From the NCBI RefSeq assembly GCF_022539505.1, contig NC_061514.1, forward strand, positions 215,783,837 through 215,847,836: 64,000 nucleotides of DNA. Reading direction: 5' to 3'. The first letter of the stretch is position 1, and each line of letters opens with the position of its first letter. The position numbers and the translations under genes were made by a program. The DNA comes from Lolium rigidum (Eukaryota; Streptophyta; Magnoliopsida; Poales; Poaceae). A model generated the notes under the pieces. It ran no database searches. It was given only the letters and a program-made list of their open reading frames with translations, and was not told the origin of the DNA. Shown here piece by piece: positions 1 to 9,660 of the stretch.

Positions 1-1471
1 CGTGCATGGCCAGCGTGGCTGCATGGCCCATGCAGCCGCTGGATCTGGATCCGATGGCCAGGAGCCGTCGTGTCCACGACGCGCGCGAGGCGCTCGCCAG
101 CGTGGAGGAAGAAAGGGGTGGCCAGGGGCTTACCGGCGGCCTGCGGTGACGTGGCTCGACGTAGGTGGCTTGGCGGCGTGGGGGTGCGGCTCGTGGACGT
201 CCTGGCGGTGCTCGGACACATCGGCGTCGCCTTGCTTGGCGGCGTCTGCGTCACGGGCGTCGCCGGTGCGTCATCATTGTCGTTGCTCCGCTGGAGATCT
301 GCAAGGCAGAGGGCAACAGAGAGGGTTAGGGGTGGTAGGAGGTGGTGCTGGCGACGAAGGGAAGAGAGGGAGCGGCAGGGGAGTGGCGTCGTCGATGGCT
401 CCTCCTCGTCACCTTCACGGTGACCACGGCGGCGATGGTCGTCAGGTGGCGGTGGCAGCGGCTCGAGCTGCTGCTCGAGCAGCCAGGGAGTGGGAGAGGT
501 AGCCTGACGGCGCAATGAGTGGGGAGTTGAGTGGGAGAGGCATGTCTCTGGGTGGGTTTTTATAGGCAGGGAGGGGCGCGGTAGTGGGAGGGGCGGCGGC
601 GACGGCCAACCGGTGCGCAAGGGCTGGCGTCACGCGTCGGCCCCACGGTGACGTCGCCCTAGAGCGTCAGCGATGGGAGGGAGCCGAGGCGGTGCGCGGC
701 AGACGAGGTGTGATGGCGCGTTGAGCGAGGCTCCGTGCCATGTCGCTGACCAGCGTGGCGCGCGCGTGCGTTTAGGGCTAGGGTTTGGCGCGGGAGAGAG
801 TGGCCGGTGGTGTTTGGGCCAGAGAGGGGAGAGATGGAGGGGTTAGGGTTGGGCCAGGGCAAAACGAGAGAGGTGGCGCCGGCCACGGCCCAAACCAGCA
901 AAGAGAGAAGAGAGGGAGAAGAAAAGAGAAGAGAGGGGGAAGTCTCCCCTCTTCTTACCTCTCGGCCAAACTCCAAGAGAGAAAAAGAGAGAAGAGAAAA
1001 ATAAGGGGCAGGGGTGAAAAGAGAGAAGAGAGCCATGCCAATGCATGTGCTAAGTTTTGGTACCAAGTGCACAAGCACATGTGTTGAAAAAAGTTAAATG
1101 GACAAACAAGGGGTGTTGGTGTTGGTGGTGTAACCCTAGGTGATGAGATGGCATCATCCAAATATGAGAGGGAAGTGTTCCCCCTTATTAAGATGGTGAT
1201 GGTCAACAATAAAACTAGGGTTTTTAGTGGAGAGGAAAAATACTAATTAAGGTTGGTATCAACACACAAAGGGTCAAACCCTACTGATTTAAATGAGGTA
1301 CTAAAATATTAACCAAGGTAACTCTCTAATTTAAAAATCCTAATGAAAATTTTAAGACCAGACCATACATGAACTCAACTAAAAACTCAAGCAGGCATAA
1401 AAGGAAAAGTTTTTGTTGGTCCAAGTTTTTAAGTAGGAGAAAAATGCAGGTTCTGAGAAATGGGGTGTTAC
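1..1471 (-). mobile_element. Terminal part of a TGTAAC-type LTR (minus orientation), truncated by window edge
   Basis: The right edge reads GGGGTGTTACA on the plus strand, which is TGTAACACCCC on the minus strand, a common start of grass Ty3/gypsy LTRs. The interior is GC-rich with purine runs near 900-1020 and AT-rich near 1200-1440, with no coding similarity I recognise; the short ORFs here look like composition artefacts. The next bases, gagac, would be the target-site duplication, but the other end lies outside the window. It could be a solo LTR or the 5' LTR of a full element. Confidence 0.55.
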
Positions 1472-1484
1472 AGAGACCCATCGC

Positions 1485-1780
1485 TCCAGCCGGAACTTCC
1501 GCCCCTAGGACCGGAACTTCCGGCCAGATGCCTCCCAGATGCCGTCCAGCGCCCAGGAAAGAGAATCCAGCCGGAACTTCCGCCCTGAGCGACCGGAACT
1601 TCCGCGCAAGTTCTGCCCTAGTTCCGAAATTACGCCAAAACAACCCTGGATAGTTATGCAAGGAAAACAAACGCTTTCGGAACAAGGCCGGAAGTTGGCC
1701 GGAAGTAAGGCCCCGACCGGAACTTCCGCCCGTGAAGACCGGAACTTCCGCCCCTTGAGGCCGGAACTTCCGCCTGCGCG
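1485..1780 (+). repeat. Interspersed array of CCGGAACTTCCG(G/C) motifs
   Basis: At least seven copies of CCGGAACTTCC are visible, near 1491, 1511, 1570, 1591, 1716, 1738 and 1761. Two related CCGGAAGT copies lie near 1689 and 1699. The full motif CCGGAACTTCCGG is an inverted repeat around one central base. The array sits directly upstream of the TATA box, where LTR enhancers lie. Confidence 0.8.
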
Positions 1781-1837
1781 ACTTTCAGCCCAAAACTGCA
1801 CGTTTCAGCATGTAACTTATCCCTTCGCCCCACCAAC

Positions 1838-1847
1838 TATAAATAGT
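1838..1847 (+). promoter_or_regulatory. LTR TATA box
   Basis: CTATAAATAG follows the CCGGAACTTCC array and precedes a T-rich leader, as expected for an LTR pol II promoter. Whether it is active is unknown. Confidence 0.6.
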
Positions 1848-2304
1848 CTTGTGGGTTCAGATCTGAGATTCAGACTTGATGTGAAATTAAACCTGAGTTT
1901 GCTCTTGCTCCATGTGGGAACCCCTACCATAGATCCTAGATCTTGTACCACACGATCTCCTTCTTGAATCCTTGTGATCTCTTTGGTGACTTCTATCAAT
2001 CGTTGGTCTTTTTCTTGCACTTCTAACTTTTGGGTCTTTTGCTTGCACTTCTATCAACCTTGGTCTTTTCACCCTTCTAGATCTCTAGGATTCGATTTGT
2101 CGATCTTTTTGCGGGACTTCTACCGAAAGGTATTTTCCTGCAACTTCTATCGAGTTGGTGGTTCGGGCAACGAGGACAAACCGATTTGTGTGTGTGTGTG
2201 AGTTTGTATCCCCGATTCCCCTTCGTGTTCTTCGTGTTCTACCACCTCCCCCACAAATCCCACCCAAATCCATGAAGATCGGGCCTACCGTAGGGCATAA
2301 CCCA

Positions 2305-3223
2305 TATAAAAATGGATGGACAAACTGAAGTAGTAAATAGAACATTGTCTACTATGCTGCGGGCTCTTTTGAAGAAGAACTTAAAATTGTGGGAAGAGTT
2401 ATTTCCTCATATCGAATTTGCTTACAATCGTTCGCTGCATTCTACCACTAAGATGTGCCCTTTTGAGATTGTGTATGGTTTTGTTCCACGTGCACCTATT
2501 GATCTATTGCCTTTACCATCTTCGGTGCAAAATGATTTGGATGCTACACAACATGCTGAATTGATATTAAAATTGCATGAGACTACTAAAGACAACATAG
2601 AACGCATGAATGCTAAGTATAAAATTGTTGGGGATAGAGGAAGAAAGCATGTTGTGTTTGATGTTGGTGATCTTGTTTGGTTGCATTTGCGCAAAGATCG
2701 TTTTCCTGCATTGCGCAAGTCTAAGCTCATGCCACGTGCCGCTGGTCCTTTTAAGGTGTTAGAGAAAATAAATGATAATGCATATAAACTTGAGCTTACT
2801 GAAGAATTGGGCCCGGTTAGTTCTACATTTAACATTGAGGATTTGAAGCCTTACTTTGGTGAGGAAGATGAGATCGCGTCGAGGAAAACTTTAATTCAAG
2901 AAGGGGAGCATGATCAGAACATCCCATCTATTGATACAACGGCTGTACGTACAGCCACACAAATACAAGGACCAATCACTCCAGCTCGTGCCAAACAACT
3001 TAACTATCAGGTACTTTCGTTTCTTGGAACTATTCCTCACATACATGAGAATATGATGCTGCCTAAATCAGATGTGTTTGTTACTCTTAGGAATGATGGA
3101 CCTAGCATGGATGAGAGGGAAAATCATTGGAGCATGATCACACATGGAGGAGATGGCAGCAAACATGTGAGGATTGATGAGGACGCTGCGAGTGGAGATT
3201 TCAGAAATTTGAAGCCACCATAA
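2305..3223 (+). pseudogene. D: Ty3/gypsy integrase C-terminal fragment, partly encoded in the LTR
   Basis: The open frame 2312-3223 begins at [11 protein letters not shown], around the third catalytic residue (E) of a Ty3/gypsy DD35E integrase. The zinc finger and first two aspartates are missing. It continues through FAYNRSLHSTT, a basic region, the GPF module (AAGPFKVLEKINDNAYKL) and the GPITPARAK motif. Everything from about codon 201 lies beyond the polypurine tract (2899-2910), so it is LTR sequence that is also coding. The frame ends at NLKPP and a stop. GPIT.ARAK followed by LPKS also occurs in element H, its closest relative here. Truncated and not functional. Confidence 0.85.
2899..2910 (+). 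other. D polypurine tract
   Basis: AGAAGGGGAGCA lies immediately before TGATCAG, the inferred 3' LTR start. The E and F elements have the same arrangement: the tract falls inside the polyprotein frame at the equivalent codons. Confidence 0.65.
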
Positions 3224-3557
3224 TTGGAGATGAAGACATGGACGAAATATAGAGTTCTCCACTTCATAATTTCGTCCATATGAGTACATGGTTTCACCTT
3301 ATTCAATAAAGATTTCATCTATATCCGCAATATTCTGATTGCATCATTAGTTCTTACTTGTTCTCGATTTCAGGTAGGAATTAAGACCCTCGTTGGTCAG
3401 GCTGATCGTCCGCAAGATCAGTAACTCCCGGAGATTGTCCTAGCGATTGCATTGGCGCACGAGCTTTGCACGTGTAGTCGGATCGCCAAGCATGAACTCC
3501 ACCAAAAAAACAATTTATCATCATCTCATCGAAAGATCGGACACCTTTGCCCTATCA
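2911..3557 (+). mobile_element. D 3' LTR, internally deleted
   Basis: It starts TGATCAGAACATCCC, matching the start of LTR C (TGATGAGGCCAACCC) and of LTR H (TGATGAGGACATCCC), and ends CTATCA at 3557. Relative to C it lacks about 280 bp between the gacgaaata block and the caataaag block, including the TATA region. From 3300 on it matches C closely (ctatatccgcaatattctg). Confidence 0.65.
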
Positions 3558-3945
3558 ACTTCCCCGAAAAACAACGAAGCAATGTGTGAAGCATCACCGG
3601 TCTTATGGCATGGTATGAAATGAGCCATTTTAGAGAACCTATCCACTACCACAAATATTGAATCATGACCATGTTTTGTTCGTGGAAAGCCTAGTACAAA
3701 ATCCTTGCTTATATCGGACCAAGGAGCATATGGAATCGATAAAGGTGTGTAAATGCCGTAAGGGTTGGTGGTAGACTTAGCTTGTAAGCATGTTGTGCAA
3801 CGGTTGCATAGGCGCTCCACATCTCGCTTCATCTTCGGCCAATAGTAATGGGTTTGATAGCATTGAGAGCGTCTTGTCGCGTCCTAAGTGTCCCATGAGA
3901 CCACCTCCATGTGACTCTTGCAAAAGCAACTTACGAAGAGAAAGT
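3558..3945 (-). pseudogene. Inverted Ty3/gypsy integrase fragment
   Basis: Minus-strand frames encode [32 protein letters not shown] and [18 protein letters not shown]. These are the HHCC zinc-binding region and the first part of the integrase core, close to E. The frame shifts near 3850 and the sequence stops before the second catalytic aspartate. It abuts the plus-strand leader of element A, where a 5' LTR would be expected. I infer a rearrangement or truncated insertion; no TSD is recognisable. Confidence 0.75.
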
Positions 3946-4406
3946 GTGCGTGTGTTGAGAAAAGCTACGAAGCAAGCTCGTTGTGAAAAGATAAGCAAAA
4001 GAAGTGTGACATACTTACATAGATAGTAGTATCCTTACATAGTTAGAAAAAGAAAGAAAAAAATATAAAAAGAAAAAAGAGTGTGAGTGACACCTATATA
4101 CAAAAGATGCCAAAGCTTAGAAGCAAAAGAGAGAAAAGAGAAGAGAGGCGTCTTGCGCAAATCTAGTTGCTTCTCAATTTTGCAGCCAAGGCACAGTCTC
4201 TCTTGTGTTGGCGTGATACCGAGTTAGTAGTCTTCATTAGGACCAATATTGCAACGAAGCCACGGTCTTAGCCTTTTGCGTGTGTTTTTGCGTGTGTAAC
4301 CGGTTGTTCCTCACCTTGACACACCTTTCCAATTTTGTTGTGAGTCTTTGACTTGTGAGTTTTCCTCTAACCCCCCACAACATAGTTCTTGTTTTAGTTT
4401 GTAACC
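3946..4406 (+). other. A: 5' untranslated leader, 5' LTR missing
   Basis: The stretch aagcaagctcg...agagaagagagg aligns with the leaders of F3 (about 52090-52310) and of E/F1/F2 on the other strand. This identifies it as the leader of a related Ty3/gypsy element. No LTR or primer-binding site precedes it; the inverted integrase scrap stands there instead. The leader runs to the gag ATG at 4407. No ORF of note. Confidence 0.6.
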
Positions 4407-4699
4407 ATGTCTAGTGGAGAAGGGGAACCAACTACCAATGACACCGCACCAACATTGGATAGCTACTCAAGCCGTCAACAAGAGCGTACATGATCTTACG
4501 GCAAGGATAGACGAGACCGTCATACGCTATGAAGAACGAGCTCAAGTGAAAAGAAGGGACCTCAATGTTCAAGTGCAAGACCTCCATGACAAGCTTGATG
4601 CTCAAGGCCACGATATGAAGGCTACACTCGCTACTCAAGGTCAACAAAACATGGAAAGCACGAGAAGACAAGAAGAAAGGTTGGCACGCCTTGAACAAG
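4407..4699 (+). pseudogene. A: gag N-terminal segment, interrupted by S
   Basis: The ATG at 4407 opens a frame (MSSGEGEPTTNDTAPTLDS) that stops near 4493. The rest of the N-terminal coiled coil (DLTARIDETVIRYEERAQ, RRQEERLARLEQ) is in the next frame, so one indel lies near 4480. The heptad-like, charge-rich region matches the start of E gag (about residues 20-95). The gene is cut at 4699 by insertion S and resumes near 9668, where the frame is continuous with the sequence before S. Non-functional. Confidence 0.8.
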
Positions 4700-5690
4700 T
4701 GTAACGGCCCAGGATAATACCCCTACTAGAATTGTTTGTTCCTTTTCTTTTATGCATCATCATGGCATATGCATCATATCATCCATGTTTTGATAAAATA
4801 AAACTATTTTATAAACCCTAGTATCGATTTTTCCCTCTCATATGGTTTTAATAAACCCTTATCTCTCTTTTCCATCTAATAAACCCTAACCCCCTCTCAT
4901 ATATCCTATTTTATAATTAAGTTGTGCAACAATTAATTTTGGAATAAAAATGTTGTTTTGTTTCGATTACAAATAAATTAGTATTTTGACAACTAATTTT
5001 CAACCTCATTCTCTCACCTGTTTCAAAATTCAAAACAGAATTGTTTTTGATTCAATGCTTTAAATAAAAATAGGAAAATAAAAAAACATAAAAAGGAAAA
5101 CCCTAGCTACCTCCCTGGACCTCTCTGCCCGGCGGCCCATCTCTCCCATCCTTTCCCTCTCTCTCTGGCCAGCCCACCTTCCCTCTGCCTTGCCCGTACC
5201 CCTTCGCTTTTACCTTTCCATCTTGTCGTCTTTCTTCCATGAGAGGGCACGCCGATGGCGTGAGAGAGAGCCCTCTGGTCCTCTCCCTTCAACCACCACC
5301 GCACCCACGTTGCCCTCCCCTTTTTAATCCCTTCTCCGTCGCCGCAGAAACCCTAGCCTCTCCCTTCTCCCTCCTCGCGCCGCCACCACTCCCCCCTCTT
5401 CTTTTTCTTCTTCGCAACCGAGAGCTTCCGCCACGGGTCCGCCATGGCACCGCCGCTATGGACCTCCACTCAACAAACCGACGCCACCTTGAGTTTCGCC
5501 TCGTCGCCAGGAGCATCCTCCTCCAATGAATAGAGCGCGAGAGCTCCAAATCGACGGCTACACCTCGTTTTCAACCTCGGTTCCGGCGGTGTTCATCATC
5601 GAATTCTTCGCCGTCTTGCCTCCTCCGGCGATACCCGCACCACCTTCAGCTTCTTGGTGATCTCCTCTACCTCTGATGAGGCCAACCCAT

Positions 5691-5790
5691 NNNNNNNNNN
5701 NNNNNNNNNNNNNNNNNNNNNNNNNNNNNNNNNNNNNNNNNNNNNNNNNNNNNNNNNNNNNNNNNNNNNNNNNNNNNNNNNNNNNNNNNN
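5691..5790. other. Assembly gap of 100 N
   Basis: Exactly 100 N. The left edge is 17 bp into LTR C and the right edge is inside an Athila LTR, so real sequence is missing. By comparison with D and B it should hold about 200 bp of LTR C plus roughly 1.2 kb of Athila LTR. The length 100 is then a placeholder. Confidence 0.9.
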
Positions 5791-6154
5791 AAGGGTAGAG
5801 TCGGAGGCGTCACGAGGGGCCCACATACTAGGGCGGCGCGGGCCCCTCCTTGGCCGCGCCGCCTTGGTGTGTCGCCACCTCGTTGCCCCACTTCGTATCT
5901 CCCTCGGTTTTCTGGAAGCTTCGTGGAAAAATAAGACCCTGGGCGTTGATTTCGTCCAATTCCGAAAATATTTCCTTTGTAGGATTTCTGAAACCAAAAA
6001 CAGCAGAAAACGACAAGCGGCTCTTCGGCATCTCGTCAATAGGTTAGTGCCGGAAAATGCATAATAATGACATATAATGTGGATAAAACATGTGAGTATC
6101 ATCATAAAAGTAGCATGGAACATAAGAAATTATAGATACGTTTGAGACGTATCA
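5791..6154 (-). mobile_element. Athila-like LTR fragment (5' end of LTR, minus)
   Basis: On the minus strand it starts TGATACGTCTCAAACGTATC at 6154, then aligns with the LTR of B (for example accctgggcgttgatttcgt and aaccaaaaacagcagaaaa on the plus strand). It is cut by the N gap. It interrupts LTR C between 5690 and 6155. Probably a solo LTR. Confidence 0.8.
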
Positions 6155-6486
6155 AGGAGGACAAGCATTGGAGCATGATAACGCATGGAGGAGATGGCAG
6201 CAAGCATTTGAGGATTCAAGATGACGCCGCAAGTGGAGATTTCAGAACTTTGAAGCCACCATAAGAAGAGATGAAGACATGGACGAAATATAGAGTTTCC
6301 CACTTCATAATTTCGTCCGTAGCATGTTATGGTGCTGCGTCACCTTTCAGTTTTGGGCCAGGCCCATGTTATTTTCGCAGGAATTAAGTCAGCCACTTTT
6401 TAGAGTCCGTATTGAAGGGGGAAAGGCCTTCTAGGGTTTGGTTCGGCCACCATATGTATGGCTGGCCGAAACCACACCTTTTCCTC

Positions 6487-6497
6487 CTTTAAATACC
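6487..6497 (+). promoter_or_regulatory. LTR C TATA-like box
   Basis: TTTAAATACCC is the best TATA match in LTR C, about 110 bp upstream of the caataaag block, and is absent from the deleted LTR D. The promoter assignment is by position only. Confidence 0.4.
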
Positions 6498-6887
6498 CCC
6501 ATAGCCATCACGTTAGACTCGGATTTTGATTAGATTAAAAGTTAGCCATCGCTGCAACTCTCATGTACTTCTTTTGAGGCCAACGCCCAGAACAAGACCG
6601 ACTATTCGGAACCCCACCTTTTTCAATAAAGCTTTAATCTATATCCGCAATATTCTGATTGCATCATTAGTTATTACTTGTTCTCGATTTCAGGTAGGAA
6701 TTAAGACCCTCGCTGGTCAGGCTGATCGTGCATCCGCAAGATCAGTAACTCCCGGAGATTGTCCTAGCGATTGCATTGGCGCACGAGCTTTGCACGTGTA
6801 GTCGGATCGTCAAGCACGAACTCCACCCACAAATCGACGCTATCATACTCTCATCGAAAGATCGGACGCCTTCAGCCTATCAACCTC

Positions 6888-9660
6888 CCAGACATCTCTC
6901 CCCTCTCTTTCGCTTCTGTTTCTGCCTTCTCACCGTGTTGCCGTCCACCCTTCTCGCAGATGCCCGTCGCCGGCGATCCTCCGGCGACTTCCAGCCGGCG
7001 GTGCTGCCTCCATCTTGCTCGCGCCGACGAGGCGCGTCGGTGGTGCCTCATCACGCTCCCTGGAACGCGCCAAGTCATCCGCGCCCTTCATCGCTGTGCC
7101 GCGGTGATCACCGGTTGCGTTCCGTCGAACACCTCCTATGCGTGCGCACAAGCTCCGCCACGCTGGCAGCCACGTGGATGCGGCCCCTGTCCTTCAGCGA
7201 CTTGGGCTAGTTGACCCCTGGGTGAGCAGCTCTCCTCCCAGATCCAATCTGGATCTTGGCAACAGCCCCCCTGTATCTTTCTATGTCCTAACCCGCAGCC
7301 CCTTCTCTGATGTTTTCAAACATAACCCCCTGGATGTTTTTAAAACTAACCCGCAGTCCTCACCCCGTTTTGCAAAATTATTTCTGGGTCGTTCCCAATT
7401 TAAAATAAATATGTTTATTCACTTTTAATAATAAAAACCTAATATGTTAATATCTTTTAAATGGTAATTCAAAATAAAATGTGTTATATATGAATTTTGA
7501 TCAGAAAAATGTGCTGAACATGAATATACCATCCATACATCTGTTTGCATATTGCATCATGTCGTTCGATGATAGTTATGCATGTTCACCTAACATATAT
7601 GCGAAGTATTTCAGAACACCGCCTAGGGTTTTCCCCGCTCCGCTTAATATTGAAGTAGATCACCCTTGCCATACTATTGCCATGTTAAACAACCTTTAAC
7701 CTTGCCGGTAGAAATGCAACTTCAACCCTACTTGTTTGTCCGGGGATCCGACTCCGATTAATTTGGATAAGTGCATTGCATCATCGTTGCCATGTCATGC
7801 ATACCATCTTGATCATGCTAGATCTTCTTTATCCGTAGTAGTAAGAGTTGCATACGTTGTGTGTTTCAGCATTTGGTTCTTCCCAGATAGGATCGCGAAG
7901 TGGTGTTGTGAGATACGACGAGTTCTCCGGATGATCTTCGACAAGCTTTAATAGGCAAGCATTTCCTAAACTCCCGTCTCTGCAGGAGTCGCTCACCTAT
8001 TTTATTTTGCCTTCTCCCTTATGCTATCCTTGAGTTGCGTTCTTGTCACGTGTCCTATCCACTTGTTACCTCAAGCAGCCCATAGTGCCACCACCACCTC
8101 CTACAACTATTGTTTGGTTATCGGGTCTGCCTTGCGAGTCGTAGTGCATGCTAGTCTTGTTAATATCGTGTTACCGTTATCTCTATCTTATCGGGTTATC
8201 AGTTGGGAATCATGACACATGGTTTATGGATATAATTGTTGAGGGTATCATGGTTACTTGTTAATAGTTGTTAGCGGAGGCATCGGTGGGTCAGCTGATC
8301 GTTTTATGATGGCTCACTTGTGTTTCTTAAATATCTAGGACCCAGAGTTCTTGTTATCTGTTCCGAGACTGAGCGCTCTAACCACTCGTTGGTATGTTTA
8401 TTGGGTCTCCCCTCGACCATTGCCAGAATCTACAGCTTTGTCCAGTGGCCACAACTAGTTTGCAATGTTTTACCATTTATTGTTTGCGTGCATGCCAGCC
8501 TGTTACTTCTTTATTTTGGGAAGCCCCTGTGTGCCTTGTATCCCTTGTTTCTAGTATGCACGTATAGGTCGCGGAGCCGCTGCGAAGTGCTTTATCGCCC
8601 CAGTGTGTGCTAAACCACCTAGTACATTGTCCCAAACAGCTAGGTCCGCTTCGGAGATACGGCCGGACTTCGATACGGGTTTAACTTAGTTAGGTGGCTT
8701 CCTGGACATTGTTGTAGTGAAGGAGAGTGCGAGTCGTGATATCCACCTGTCGCAAGTGGGTTGATCGTGCGTGTGGGCACATTTGGGCACCCCTGCAGGG
8801 TTACATCTTATCGATAAGCCGTGTCCGCGGTTATGGACGACTTGGAGCTGTATGACTCGACCATAGACAACTTACACCTGTTGTTTCAATACTAATAACT
8901 TGCATAGTAAGATAGAACAACTTAAATAATAACTGGTTAAAACTTGTCAACCATGTGAGTGCCCTTGTAAATATTTCCTTGCGAGGGGGGAACACATCGG
9001 CTGTGTTATGTTTGTAGAGTATAGAATTGTTAGTTTATGTGCTCTCTCCACTTCTCTGGTAGACGAATGTTGTAGAGTGTCTCTATAGGTTTTTAGTGCT
9101 TGCGCGCTGCCGCTTAACCCCACCATATTTCCTATGACGTTCCTCTTGCGTCCTCTAAGTCCCCTGCGTGCCTCAAGTACAAAGGACGACTGGTGACGAA
9201 TGCTTATACGTCTTGAAGTCTTGCTAAGTACGAACCCGTACTTATTGCTGCTTCTTTGGGACATAACCGGGCAGGTATGAAGATCGGTACGAAGATGAAC
9301 AACGCTAGCAAGGTTACCCTTCCGGCTTGGCCTGGGCAGGGTTATGGACGCCACTGCTTACCTTCAGGACTCTTAGTCCAATTTGTATCTTGTCCGTACT
9401 CGGACGTATTCGATCTTCTGTATGATTCGGATCTTTGTATTGTATATGTGTATCTTGACTCGTTGGAGTCGTTGTTGTAATATATCTGTTTCTTGTGGGC
9501 TCTATTGTAATCCTGTTGTAATGTTATCGCTCGTGTTAATTCCTCCGCATCATGTGTGTGATCCGTTGTGCACGTCGTGTCGGAGGGCGTCTCAGAATCG
9601 ATATCGTGCGGATTTTGGCGGATTCCCTGGGATCCTCATGGTACCGGTTCCGAGGCGTCA
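6888..9660 (+). other. S: right-hand part, no gene
   Basis: This 2.8-kb stretch is the continuation of LTR S. It is GC-rich to about 7220 (ORFs of 144 and 147 codons there overlap and have no recognisable domain), then AT-rich to 7700, then mixed. No gag, pol, tRNA or structural-RNA signature is seen. Its end (gcggattttggcggattccc, then gaggcgtca) directly abuts resumed A gag. Confidence 0.5.

Larger units (their letters stand above)
1472..2304 (+). mobile_element. LTR fragment (U3-R-U5) of a Ty3/gypsy element
   Basis: The order is that of an LTR: a repeat-rich U3 (1485-1780), a TATA box at 1838-1847, then a T-rich transcribed leader. The last 100 bases (cgtgttcttcgtgttct, then gaagatcgggcct) resemble the U5 end of the E/F LTRs (cttcgtgttcatcgtgttc, gcaagatcgggcc), so it belongs to the same clade. 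It is cut on the left by the 1-1471 LTR. On the right it is joined, without primer-binding site, gag or RT, directly to an integrase C-terminus near 2305, so an internal deletion or a chimeric junction is present. Confidence 0.6.
5674..6882 (+). mobile_element. C: solo LTR inserted in S
   Basis: TSD acctc occurs at 5669-5673 and 6883-6887. The left end TGATGAGGCCAACCC matches LTR D and LTR H; the right end is CTATCA. Between them lie an N gap (5691-5790), an Athila LTR piece (5791-6154) and LTR body (6155-6882). The body encodes the tail NLKPP-type end of the D family (here RTLKPP, near 6262), followed by a TATA-like box. No integrase core or gag is present, so it looks like a solo LTR whose first ~200 bp lie mostly in the gap. 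Confidence 0.65.
4700..9660 (+). mobile_element. S: probable solo LTR of about 3.7 kb inserted in A gag
   Basis: Left flank gaacaag (4693-4699) and right flank gaataag (9661-9667) show a duplicated target with one mismatch. The A gag frame reads straight across if the insertion and one flank copy are disregarded. The element begins TGTAACGGCCC and ends GCGTCA. Without the nested C element it is about 3,750 bp, with no gag or pol similarity; composition is GC-rich near 5100-5640 and 6890-7220, otherwise mixed. I infer a solo LTR of a long-LTR family. Strictly, 7 bp look duplicated where 5 are expected, so the last two bases may belong to the element. Confidence 0.55.

Noticed and set aside
2..1209. 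Overlapping ORFs of 60-166 codons in the GC-rich start
   Set aside because: Several frames on both strands are open at once, low-complexity (Arg/Gly/Ala or Ser/Leu), without domains, inside an LTR.
5107..7214. ORFs with ATG and exon-like GC content (5239-5529, 6771-7214)
   Set aside because: They lie in the LTR of S or across the C/S junction; both frames at 6771-7214 are open by composition and no domain is seen.
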